Shown one piece after another: positions 17,169-24,175 of a stretch of 35,839 nt of DNA. The position numbers and the translations under genes were made by a program. Numbering within the stretch: position 1 is the stretch's first letter; every line of letters begins with the position of its first letter. The notes under the pieces were generated by a model, which searched no databases, was not told where the DNA came from, and worked only from the letters and a program-made list of their open reading frames with translations. Origin of the DNA: a bacterium. GTDB lineage: Bacteria; Ratteibacteria; UBA8468; B48-G9; JAFGKM01. Where the stretch lies: assembly GCA_023230585.1 (NCBI GenBank), contig JALNXB010000014.1, forward strand, positions 1 to 35,839, written 5' to 3'.

Positions 17169-17585
17169 ATGCCAAGAGGAGATGGAACAGGACCAATGGG
17201 CATGGGACCAATGACAGGAAGAGGAGCAGGATATTGTGCTGGTTTTGGTGCTCCCGGTTATATGAATCCTTCTGGTGGTAGAGGATTTGGATTTGGTAGA
17301 GGCAGAGGATTTGGCAGAGGGTTCGGTTTCGGTAGAGGATTTGGTAGAGGAATGGGTGGTAGAAGGTTCTTCGGAAATCCTTACTGTGGAACTGCCCCTT
17401 TTGCAGGATATCCTATGGCGCCGGCTTACCCAGACCCTTACGCTGACCCATACGCTGTATGGCAAGCGACACCTAAGCAGGAAATGGAAATTCTTCAATC
17501 GCAGGCAGAAATGCTTGACGAACAACTTGCAGGTATAAAGAAAAGAATTGAAGAATTAGAGAAGTCAGCTGAAAAAGATAAGTAA
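17169..17585 (+). CDS. DUF5320-type glycine-rich protein
   Basis: From ATG 17169, placed after AAGGAGGTGAG, this is a 138-residue protein. A longer frame from 17061 runs through the fur gene and is not used. It begins MPRGDGTGPMGMGPMTGRGA, the family signature, then has a low-complexity stretch of FGRG and FGFGRG repeats (about 38-62). A Pro/Tyr/Ala segment follows, and the last 30 residues should form a coiled coil (QEMEILQSQAEMLDEQLAGI). The function of DUF5320 is unknown. In anaerobes it accompanies NifX-like and Mrp-like genes, as here. The coiled coil suggests oligomerisation, and the Gly/Arg region could bind a cofactor, nucleic acid or partner. Confidence 0.75.
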   Translation: MPRGDGTGPMGMGPMTGRGAGYCAGFGAPGYMNPSGGRGFGFGRGRGFGRGFGFGRGFGRGMGGRRFFGNPYCGTAPFAGYPMAPAYPDPYADPYAVWQATPKQEMEILQSQAEMLDEQLAGIKKRIEELEKSAEKDK

Positions 17586-17598
17586 TCTTTTAAGGAAA

Positions 17599-17622
17599 GC
17601 AGGGCGTCTTTGTGCGCCCTGC
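17599..17622 (+). other. Strong intra-operon stem-loop
   Basis: GCAGGGCG (17599-17606) pairs perfectly with CGCCCTGC (17615-17622) around an 8-base loop. The sequence that follows is A-rich, not T-rich, so it is not a classical terminator on the plus strand. In the 143-base gap between the DUF5320 gene and the first NifX-like gene it could stabilise the upstream mRNA or act as a processing or partial termination site. Confidence 0.5.
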
Positions 17623-17728
17623 TGACCCACTAAAAAAAGAAAGAAGAAATTGTTGTGTTAAGAAGTGTTTACAAAACAAGCAAAGTACACGGAATTTAAT
17701 ATACGGAACTTATATTTTGGGAGGTAAT

Positions 17729-18115
17729 ATGAAAATTTGTATAACGTCTGAAGGAAAAGAACTAACTTCTAATCTTGACCCAAGGTTTGGTAGAGCTGCT
17801 TATTTTATTTTTTACGATACCGAAACTGATGAATTTGAGGCTTTAGCTAATGATAATACTACTGGAATGGGTGGGGTAGGAATTCAAAGTGGTCAATTGA
17901 TGGCTGAGAAAGGTGTTGAATTGGTCTTAACAGGTAACCTTGGTCCTAATGCTGCTGGAGTACTGGAACAAGCAGGTATAAAAGCCATTACAGGAGTGAG
18001 CGGTAAAATAGAAGAAGTAATTGAGAATTATAAGAAAGGCAACCTGAAAGAAAAGGCTGGACCAACAAATCCATCCGTTACCTCTAAGTTTGGAATGGAC
18101 AAAAAAGATAAATAG
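17729..18115 (+). CDS. NifX/orange-protein-family cofactor-binding protein 1
   Basis: This is a 128-residue protein starting at ATG 17729 behind GGGAGGTAAT. A longer frame from 17612 crosses the hairpin and is not used. It has the complete fold of the dinitrogenase iron-molybdenum cofactor family (PF02579): KICITSEGKELTSNLDPRFGRAAYF at the start, GMGGVGIQSGQLMAEKGVELVLTG in the middle and AAGVLEQAGIKAITGVSGKI near the end. Relatives include NifX, the NifB C-terminal domain and the Desulfovibrio orange protein, which holds a Mo-Cu sulfide cluster. There is no nitrogenase nearby, so a carrier for another metal-sulfur cluster is more likely. The metal is unknown. Confidence 0.85.
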   Translation: MKICITSEGKELTSNLDPRFGRAAYFIFYDTETDEFEALANDNTTGMGGVGIQSGQLMAEKGVELVLTGNLGPNAAGVLEQAGIKAITGVSGKIEEVIENYKKGNLKEKAGPTNPSVTSKFGMDKKDK

Positions 18116-18123
18116 GAGGTAGT

Positions 18124-18507
18124 ATGCGTTTTGCAATTTCTACTGATGGTGAAAACGTATCTCCCCATTTTGGGAGGTGTCTATTATTTACTATTGTTGA
18201 TATTGAAGACAACAAGGTTATTAAAAAAGAAGTTTTAGAGAACCCCGGTCATCATCCTGGTTATTTACCAAAATATTTTTACCAACTTAATATAGATGGT
18301 ATTGTTTGTGGTGGTATAGGACAGAGGGCAATACAATTGTTTGAAAATTTTAATATAAAGATTTTTTCTGGAGTTGATGGTAAAATAGTAGATGTAGTGG
18401 AAAAGTTGGTAAAAGAAAAATTGAAATGTGGTGAAAGTTCTTGTGTGCCGGGAGCAGGTAAAAATTATGGTTTAAATAAAACTGAGTGCGACCACAATAA
18501 GACTTAA
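18124..18507 (+). CDS. NifX/orange-protein-family cofactor-binding protein 2
   Basis: This 127-residue second member of the same family starts eight bases after the first, with AGGAGGT (18115-18121) as ribosome site. It reads MRFAISTDGENVSPHFGRC, then CGGIGQRAIQLFENFNIKIF. Unlike protein 1 it carries cysteines in the core (in HFGRC and IVCGGIG) and a C-terminal tail with CGESSC and ECDHN, all potential metal ligands. It is also missing the GMGG loop of protein 1. The two may therefore play different roles, such as a cluster carrier and a receiving scaffold. That division is inference. Confidence 0.83.
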   Translation: MRFAISTDGENVSPHFGRCLLFTIVDIEDNKVIKKEVLENPGHHPGYLPKYFYQLNIDGIVCGGIGQRAIQLFENFNIKIFSGVDGKIVDVVEKLVKEKLKCGESSCVPGAGKNYGLNKTECDHNKT

Positions 18508-18562
18508 TATTTTTTTTATAAAACCCTTAACATAAAATGTTTTGGGTAAGGAGGATAAAAAT

Positions 18563-18778
18563 ATGCCGAGAGGAGACGGTACAGGACCGACTGGACAAGG
18601 ACCAAGAACAGGTAGAGGTGCAGGTAGAGGAGCAGGTGGCAGAATGGGCGGTAGAGCTGCAGGTCCAGGTGGATTTTGTGTATGTCCATCTTGTGGAGAG
18701 AAAGTTGCTCATCAGGTAGGTGTCCCTTGCTTTGAAAAAAGTTGTCCGAAATGTGGGACTAAAATGGTGAGAGGATAA
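18563..18778 (+). CDS. Small DUF5320-like protein with zinc ribbon
   Basis: This 71-residue protein starts at ATG 18563 after AAGGAGG. It shares its opening with the DUF5320 protein at 17169 (MPRGDGTGP, then a run of TGRGAGRGAGG) but has no coiled coil. Instead it ends in a rubredoxin-like or zinc-ribbon module with two CxxC pairs: CPSCGEKVAH and CPKCGTKM. The same N-terminal tag on two different tails within one operon suggests that the tag is a docking or targeting element. Only five bases separate its stop from the first ATPase gene. The function is unknown. Confidence 0.7.
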   Translation: MPRGDGTGPTGQGPRTGRGAGRGAGGRMGGRAAGPGGFCVCPSCGEKVAHQVGVPCFEKSCPKCGTKMVRG

Positions 18779-18782
18779 AATA

Positions 18783-19661
18783 ATGGTTATAACAGTTGCA
18801 AGCGGTAAAGGTGGAACAGGTAAAACTCTTGTTGCCACTTCTTTGGCTTTATCTTTGATAGGAGAAGTCCATTTTCTTGATTGTGATGTAGAGGAACCTA
18901 ATGGGTATATATTTCTTAAACCTGAAATCAAGAAAACAGAAAAGATTTATCTCCCAAAACCAAAGGTAGATTTAGATAAATGTACTTTTTGTGGAAAATG
19001 TTCGCAGGCATGCGTTTATAATTCCATAGCTGTGATTAAACCTTCAGAAGAAAAGAAGGTTAAAGGTAGCCTACTCTTTTTTTATGAGTTATGTCATAGT
19101 TGCGGTACTTGTAGTTTAGTATGCCCAGAAAAAGCAATATATGAAGAACCTTCTGAGAAAGGGGAAATAGATATAGGTATGTCAGAAGGTTTAGCGTCTT
19201 TTAGTCAAGGTCGGTTGAAACCAGGTGAAGCAAATCCAGTTCCAATAGTTAAGGCAGTAAAAAAACAAGTAGAAGATACCGCTTTAAATATTATAGACGC
19301 TTCTCCCGGGACAAGCTGTCCTGTTGTTCAATCTGTAAAAGGTGTTGATTTTTGTATACTTGTAACAGAACCTACTCCTTTTGGGTTGAACGATCTTATG
19401 CTAGCCGTTGAAATGAACAGAAAACTTGGAGTACCTGTCGGTGTAATACTTAACCGTTCAGATATAGGTAATACCGATGTTGAAGAATATTGTAAAAAAG
19501 AGGATATTCCTCTGCTTCTTGTCATTCCTTTCAAGAAAGAAATATCTGTTGCATATTCTAAAGGGATACCTTTGGTTGAGGCTTTACCTGAATATAAGGA
19601 AGAGTTTAAGAATGTCTACCGACAGATTTTTAGTATAGTGAAAAAAGGTTATAAAATATGA
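18783..19661 (+). CDS. MinD/ParA-type ATPase with inserted 2x[4Fe-4S] ferredoxin domain (1)
   Basis: This 292-residue protein has a deviant Walker A, GKGGTGKT (8-15), of the MinD/Mrp/NifH class. A bacterial-ferredoxin insert begins near residue 65. Its cysteines fall at 67, 70, 73, 77 and 104, 107, 110, 114, each a perfect CxxCxxCxxxC set for a [4Fe-4S] cluster. The fold then resumes with IIDASPGTSCPVVQSV and LVTEPTPFGL. ATPases with this layout are part of the Desulfovibrio orange protein complex and occur widely in anaerobes, though the reaction they drive is unsettled. The stop overlaps the next gene by four bases, and the next product is a same-length homologue, so a heterodimer is likely. 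Confidence 0.9.
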   Translation: MVITVASGKGGTGKTLVATSLALSLIGEVHFLDCDVEEPNGYIFLKPEIKKTEKIYLPKPKVDLDKCTFCGKCSQACVYNSIAVIKPSEEKKVKGSLLFFYELCHSCGTCSLVCPEKAIYEEPSEKGEIDIGMSEGLASFSQGRLKPGEANPVPIVKAVKKQVEDTALNIIDASPGTSCPVVQSVKGVDFCILVTEPTPFGLNDLMLAVEMNRKLGVPVGVILNRSDIGNTDVEEYCKKEDIPLLLVIPFKKEISVAYSKGIPLVEALPEYKEEFKNVYRQIFSIVKKGYKI

Positions 19662-20536
19662 AAAAAATACTTGTTATAAGCGGAAAAGGAGGTACAGGGA
19701 AAACAATTCTTACAGCTTCGTTTGCTTCTATTGCAAAGAATAAGATTATTGTTGACTGTGACGTAGATGCTGCCAACCTATATCTTCTTTTAAATCCCGT
19801 TATAAGAAAAAAAGAAGTTTTTATGGGAGGTAATGAAGCAAAGATTGACCAAGAAAAATGTACAAAATGTGGTAGATGTGTCGAGATTTGTAGGTTTGAG
19901 GCAATAAATGTTACCTCTGATGGTAAAAACAAAAGTTATACAATAGACCCTCTTTCCTGTGAAGGTTGTGGAGCTTGTTTTTATGGATGTCCTGCTGAAG
20001 CAATAAGTTTGGAAGAACAGAAAAATGGAGATTGGTTTATTTCAGATACATCTTATGGTCCCTTTGTTTTTGCTAAACTTGATATTGCAGCAGAAAATTC
20101 TGGTAGACTTGTTTCAAAAATAAAAGAAGAGGCTTCTAAACTTAGTAGAGGTTGGAAATACGATTATACTATTTTAGACGGCCCTCCGGGTATAGGTTGC
20201 CCTGTGATAGCGTCATTGTCGGGGGTTGACCTTGCAGTTTTGGTAACAGAACCAACCCTTTCTGGAATGAGCGATGTGGAAAGAGTAATGAAGGTTGCTG
20301 AACATTTTGGTGTTGAAACAAAAGTTGTTATAAATAAGTACGATATAAACATTGAAAACTCTAAAACAATTGAAGATATATGTGCAAATAAAGGAATTCA
20401 AATAGCTGGTAAAATACCTTTCTCGGAAAACGTTCCAAAATCTATAGTTAAAAGAATTCCTTATGTTGAATTTGCTGATGACTTAGTTTCAGATAAAATT
20501 AGAGAGGTCTGGGCAAATATATCTAAGGTGGATTAA
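19658..20536 (+). CDS. MinD/ParA-type ATPase with inserted 2x[4Fe-4S] ferredoxin domain (2)
   Basis: This 292-residue paralogue of the preceding gene is the same length. Walker A is GKGGTGKT (9-16). The ferredoxin insert has cysteines at 68, 71, 74, 78 and 101, 104, 107, 111. The switch region reads ILDGPPGIGCPVIASLSG, followed by VLVTEPTLSGMSD. The two proteins are clearly divergent in sequence, so this is an old duplication with separate roles rather than a recent copy. The four-base overlap upstream and the one-base gap to the Mrp gene downstream mean that the three ATPases are made together. Confidence 0.9.
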   Translation: MKKILVISGKGGTGKTILTASFASIAKNKIIVDCDVDAANLYLLLNPVIRKKEVFMGGNEAKIDQEKCTKCGRCVEICRFEAINVTSDGKNKSYTIDPLSCEGCGACFYGCPAEAISLEEQKNGDWFISDTSYGPFVFAKLDIAAENSGRLVSKIKEEASKLSRGWKYDYTILDGPPGIGCPVIASLSGVDLAVLVTEPTLSGMSDVERVMKVAEHFGVETKVVINKYDINIENSKTIEDICANKGIQIAGKIPFSENVPKSIVKRIPYVEFADDLVSDKIREVWANISKVD

Positions 20537-20537
20537 A

Positions 20538-21344
20538 ATGGCAGAAGTAAAAGAAGATAATGTTAGAGAACGTATGAGTAAAATTAAACACAAGATTCTT
20601 GTTATGAGCGGTAAAGGAGGGGTCGGTAAAACAACAGTATCTGTTAATATGGCATACTTGTTGGCTTCAAAAGGTAATAAGGTTGGTCTGCTGGACGTTG
20701 ACCTTCATGGACCTAACGTCGTAAAGATGCTTGGCCTCGAAGATAAAGAACTTGTAACAAATAATACCGAAATAATGCCTGTTGAAGCTGAATATGGTCT
20801 TAAGGTAATAAGTATGGCTTCTCTGCTTAAAAATCCTGATGAACCAGTTATTTGGCGCGGACCTTTAAAGATGGGTGCAATAAAGCAGTTTTTGAGTGAT
20901 GTGAATTGGGGTGATTTGGATTACCTTATTATAGATTCCCCACCGGGTACAGGTGATGAACCTTTAAGTATCTGCCAATTAATAGAAAATATTGATGGAG
21001 TGGTAATTGTTACGACTCCTCAGGATGTTGCAATAATGGATTCTAAGAGAGCTGTTGGATTTGCTCAGAAACTTAATATTCCTATTATTGGTATTATAGA
21101 GAATATGAGTGGTTTTACTTGTCCACATTGTAAAAAGAATATCAATATTTTTAAGAAAGGTGGAGCTAAAAAGACTGCTGAATACCTTGAAGTACGTTTT
21201 CTTGGCAGCATCTCTTTTTCGCCTAAAATGGTAGAATTATCAGATGAAGGTATTCCTTTTACATCAATTTCTGAAAAAGATTCTGTTACAAATGGAGAGT
21301 TTGTAAAAATAGTTGAAAAAATCAAAGATTCTGTAGAAAAATAA
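20538..21344 (+). CDS. mrp: Mrp/NBP35-family iron-sulfur carrier ATPase
   Basis: This 268-residue protein has GKGGVGKT (25-32), then LLDVDLHGPN (51-60) and IIDSPPGTGDEP (131-142), all hallmarks of Mrp/ApbC/NBP35. The conserved CPHC (C195 and C198) sits where these proteins hold a bridging [4Fe-4S] cluster between two subunits. The usual role is to store and deliver Fe-S clusters to apo-proteins, so it may load the two ferredoxin ATPases or the NifX-like proteins beside it. In Desulfovibrio the equivalent protein is fused to an orange-protein domain. Here that fusion is absent, and the domain is supplied by the separate genes at 17729 and 18124. This is the last gene before the repeat spacer. 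Confidence 0.92.
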   Translation: MAEVKEDNVRERMSKIKHKILVMSGKGGVGKTTVSVNMAYLLASKGNKVGLLDVDLHGPNVVKMLGLEDKELVTNNTEIMPVEAEYGLKVISMASLLKNPDEPVIWRGPLKMGAIKQFLSDVNWGDLDYLIIDSPPGTGDEPLSICQLIENIDGVVIVTTPQDVAIMDSKRAVGFAQKLNIPIIGIIENMSGFTCPHCKKNINIFKKGGAKKTAEYLEVRFLGSISFSPKMVELSDEGIPFTSISEKDSVTNGEFVKIVEKIKDSVEK

Positions 21345-21555
21345 AAAGCATAATTTTCTATATTTTTTGTTAGCCTAAAAGATAAAGTATAGTGTAACCA
21401 AAGAAAAGAGGGCTTAACAGGCTCAGAGTATCCCCCCTATCAATTATTTCTCTTATTGAAAGATAAGGGTTAGAGATGAGGGGGGATTTTGCTTTACCAC
21501 GACAGTGTGCCGTGTTATCTACTCACTCTGGTACTACGGCGCATACACCTGCCCT

Positions 21556-21672
21556 TCTTTGCCCTCTACCCTTGGGGGAGAGGGATCAAGGGTGAGGGGG
21601 TCGGCAAAGAAGTTAATTGGATGAGAACTCCCCCTGTATGTCATTCCGGGCTTGATCCGGAATCTCGCTTTT
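21556..21672. repeat. 117-bp direct repeat, copy 1
   Basis: This copy matches 21735-21851 at all but four of 117 positions, with no gaps. It combines a self-complementary, G+C-rich half (CCTCTACCCTTGGGGGAGAG) with a half ending CCGGGCTTGATCCGGAATC. These are two separate intergenic repeat types joined in one unit. Confidence 0.85.
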
Positions 21673-21734
21673 GCAAGTGATGAAGGTAAGTCCTCGGGAC
21701 AAGACTCGCCGGAGGCGGAAAAGGAATGCACCTC

Positions 21735-21851
21735 TCTTTGTCCTCTACCCTTGGGGGAGAGGGATCAAGGGTGAGGGGGTCGGCAAAGAGGTTAATGGGA
21801 TGAGAACTCTCCCTGTATGTCATTCCGGGCTTGATCCGGAATCTCGCTTTT
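21735..21851. repeat. 117-bp direct repeat, copy 2
   Basis: This is the second copy, starting 179 bases after the first one starts. The 62 bases between the copies include a CGCCGGAGGCGGAAAA element related to one near 4453. Near-identity implies recent duplication. Confidence 0.85.
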
Positions 21852-22022
21852 TACGTTGTGCCTATTACCAACGTGGGTTACATTAGAGAGCCTGAAACAA
21901 GTTCAGGAAGACAAATTTGGGCGTTCATAGACACATACTTTTTAAACGGAATAACAATGATAAAGACGATGTTTATCTCGAGTATCCCCATTAAAGGATG
22001 AGTGGGAAAAATAAGGAGTAAT

Positions 22023-22742
22023 ATGGAAATAAAAATCCTTTTTGATAAAAAAACAGCAGAGTCAAAATTGAATATCGGTTGGGGCTTTTCTGTTCTAATT
22101 GACAATAAAATCCTTTTTGATACAGGAGAGAAGGGGGAATACCTTATAAAAAATATGGAGCAATTGCATATTTTGCCTGAAAGTATTGAAAGCGTAGTTG
22201 TTTCTCACGATCATTGGGACCATACAGGCGGTTTATGGGATTTTTTAGATAATGTTAAAGGTAGGGATATACCAGTTTATGTGTGCCCTGGCTTTTCTAA
22301 CGATACTTTTGAGAAAATTAAAAGTTTAGGGGGAAAAACTATTCAAGTAGGAGCGGTTCATCAAATTGCAGAAAATATTTTTACTACTGGCGAAATAATT
22401 GGAGAATATAAAGGGAAACCAATGCCTGAACAGTCTATTATTATAAAAACTGATAAAGGTATATCAATTATAACAGGTTGTGCCCACTATGGTATTTTAA
22501 ATGTAGTAGAAAAAGTAAGAGAACATTTTGGTACAAAAAGTATATACCTTGTAATGGGCGGGTTTCATCTAAGTGGAAAAGATATAAGGGAGATACAGTT
22601 TTTAGCAGAAGAATTTAAGAGTATGGGGGTGGAGAACGTTGCACCTACCCATTGTTCTGGAGATAAGGCAGAAGAAGTATTTTTTAAAGAGTACAGAGAA
22701 AATTTTATTGGAATTGAAGTGGGAAAAGTTGTAAAATTGTAA
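22023..22742 (+). CDS. Metallo-beta-lactamase-fold hydrolase (RFA-P synthase-like group)
   Basis: From ATG 22023, behind AAGGAG, this is 239 residues. A GTG at 22002 would add seven but has no ribosome site. The metal-binding motif is SHDHWDHTGG (61-70), preceded by LFDTG and followed later by TGCAHYG and PTHCSGDKA, which supply further histidines. The WD spacing and PTHCSG ending are typical of the subgroup that includes archaeal ribofuranosylaminobenzene phosphate synthase, whose bacterial members have no assigned reaction. Homologues often travel with NifX-like and Mrp-like genes. It is probably in the same system as the orange-protein-like operon, although the repeat spacer separates them. 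Confidence 0.82.
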   Translation: MEIKILFDKKTAESKLNIGWGFSVLIDNKILFDTGEKGEYLIKNMEQLHILPESIESVVVSHDHWDHTGGLWDFLDNVKGRDIPVYVCPGFSNDTFEKIKSLGGKTIQVGAVHQIAENIFTTGEIIGEYKGKPMPEQSIIIKTDKGISIITGCAHYGILNVVEKVREHFGTKSIYLVMGGFHLSGKDIREIQFLAEEFKSMGVENVAPTHCSGDKAEEVFFKEYRENFIGIEVGKVVKL

Positions 22743-22805
22743 AAAGTGACTTATAAAACGTCAAAGAGTTAAATTTGGCAAATAGAACCTGCTTTAGGGG
22801 GAACA

Positions 22806-24173
22806 ATGGAAAAAAAGACAGATATTCTTATCGTTGGAGCTGGTCCTGCTGGTATAGTGTGCGCAACAACTGCAAAAAAACATTATCCATCAAAAAGTGT
22901 TACCGTTTTTAAAGATATTAAAGATGGGGTTATACCTTGTGGGATTCCTTATATGTTTTCAAGTTTACATAATCCTGATGAAAACAAACTTGGTACAGAT
23001 TTTTTACAAAATAGTGGTATAAATGTTGTTGTTGATACTGTTATCAAAATAGATAGGAATGAAAAAAACATAGAAACTGCTAAAGGGGATAAATATTTTT
23101 ACGAAAAACTTGTATTGGCTATTGGTTCAGTTCCTGTAAACTTACCAATTAAAGGAATTGAAAAAGAGGGAGTCTATCAGATAAAGAAAGAGTTGAACTA
23201 CCTAAACGATGTTGTTGAAAAGATTAAAAATTGTAAAAACGTTCTTGTTATAGGTGGCGGATTTATTGGGGTTGAGTTTGCGGATGAGGTATCAAACTTA
23301 AATGGTATTAAGGTAACACTGGTTGAACTACTTCCGAACCTTCTTTACAACTCTTTTGACCCTGAGTTTTCTGTTATGGCAGAAGAAAAACTTCGTAACA
23401 AAGGAGTGGATATAATGCTAAACACTCAGGTGCAAGAGATTATAGGTGAAGATAAGGTTGAAAAGGTTAAGTTTGCTGATGGTAGAGAGATACCAGTAGA
23501 TGGAATTATATTGGGGGTGGGTGCTAAACCTAATGTTAAATTGGCTGTTGACGCAGGACTGGAACTTGGACACTGTGGTGGTGTTCTAACAGACGAATAT
23601 ATGAGAACAACCCTCGATTCAAACGTTTTTGCGATAGGTGACTGTGCTTGTAAAAAGGATTTTTATACAAGGAAAGCTATGGTTGTAATGCTTGCTTCCA
23701 CAGCTACCGCTGAGGCAAGAGTTGCTGGCTCTAATCTTTATAAAATAAAAGTTGTACGCGAAAATAAAGGTACTATTGCAATATATTCCACATATGTAGA
23801 TGGTCTTGTTTTAGGTTCTGCAGGGTTGACAGAAAAGACCGCAAGGGCAGAAAATTTCGAGATTATGGTTGGAAGCGTTGATGGAGTGGACAAACATCCT
23901 GCTTCTTTACCTGGTGTTAGTAAAGGTAAAATGAAACTTATCTTTTCTATGCAGTCAGGAATTATACTTGGTGGGCAGGTAAGTTGTGGTATGTCTTGTG
24001 CTCAGATGATAAATATTATCGGGTTGGCTATACAGAAAAGAATGTCTTGTACTGAAATGGAAACACTACAGGTTGCTACACATCCTTACCTAACAAGTTC
24101 TCCTGTTATGTATCCCATTGTTTTGGCTGCCCAACAGGTTGCAGAAAAAATATCACAAAGAAACGTTGGTTAA
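22806..24173 (+). CDS. FAD/NAD(P)-dependent CoA-disulfide-reductase-like oxidoreductase
   Basis: This 455-residue protein has two Rossmann motifs: GAGPAG (11-16) for FAD and GGGFIG (150-155) for NAD(P)H. A single active-site cysteine (C45 in IPCGIPY) and the second FAD motif FAIGDCA are also present. This is the single-cysteine group of the disulfide reductases (CoA-disulfide or polysulfide reductase, NADH oxidase and peroxidase). The C-terminal dimer domain carries additional cysteines (SCGMSCAQM and KRMSCTEM) that are not usual and could handle sulfur or metal. It may supply reducing power or sulfur, or detoxify oxygen. The choice cannot be made from sequence. The ribosome site AGGGGGAA is close to ATG 22806. 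Confidence 0.82.
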   Translation: MEKKTDILIVGAGPAGIVCATTAKKHYPSKSVTVFKDIKDGVIPCGIPYMFSSLHNPDENKLGTDFLQNSGINVVVDTVIKIDRNEKNIETAKGDKYFYEKLVLAIGSVPVNLPIKGIEKEGVYQIKKELNYLNDVVEKIKNCKNVLVIGGGFIGVEFADEVSNLNGIKVTLVELLPNLLYNSFDPEFSVMAEEKLRNKGVDIMLNTQVQEIIGEDKVEKVKFADGREIPVDGIILGVGAKPNVKLAVDAGLELGHCGGVLTDEYMRTTLDSNVFAIGDCACKKDFYTRKAMVVMLASTATAEARVAGSNLYKIKVVRENKGTIAIYSTYVDGLVLGSAGLTEKTARAENFEIMVGSVDGVDKHPASLPGVSKGKMKLIFSMQSGIILGGQVSCGMSCAQMINIIGLAIQKRMSCTEMETLQVATHPYLTSSPVMYPIVLAAQQVAEKISQRNVG

Positions 24174-24175
24174 AT

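Larger units (their letters stand above)
21345..22022. repeat. Gene-free spacer built of dispersed repeats
   Basis: This spacer of nearly 700 bases contains no credible gene. Its open frames are repeat translations. It holds a 22-bp unit (21410-21431) and a 33-bp unit (21518-21550), both also present near 4263-4376 but in the opposite order. It also holds a long imperfect inverted repeat bounded by TCCCCCC (from about 21432) and GGGGGGA (to about 21486), two 117-bp direct repeats, a 6-bp stem-loop (21853-21874) and CTGAAACAAGTTCAGG (21892-21907), whose reverse complement recurs at 26156-26171. Only the last 100 bases look like ordinary leader for the hydrolase gene. Confidence 0.75.

Noticed and set aside
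17139..17525. Ser/Thr-rich frame antisense to the DUF5320 gene, and the Asp/Glu/Leu-rich frame at 17275-17538
   Set aside because: They are shadows of the Gly/Arg repeat region in other frames. The DUF5320 frame has the ribosome site and the family signature.
17729..18507. Nitrogenase cofactor (nifX/nifB) locus
   Set aside because: Only the small carrier domain is present. There is no radical-SAM NifB, no NifH, NifD, NifK, NifE or NifN and no molybdate transport, and the neighbours fit an orange-protein system better.
21432..21486. C-run and G-run pair as a MITE
   Set aside because: Only the outer seven bases pair perfectly and the middle is poorly matched. I could not identify terminal repeats with a target duplication, so it is left as part of the repeat spacer.
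21489..21886. Small frames encoding VCHSGLDPESRF and DPLTLDPSPPRVEGK type peptides
   Set aside because: These peptides are familiar mistranslations of intergenic repeats. Both 117-bp copies yield them, and no start signals are present.
16423..22806. Sigma-54 promoter, as expected from Desulfovibrio orp operons
   Set aside because: I searched by eye for GG and GC elements with the right spacing upstream of the operon and MBL genes and found none. The fur promoter is sigma-70-like.
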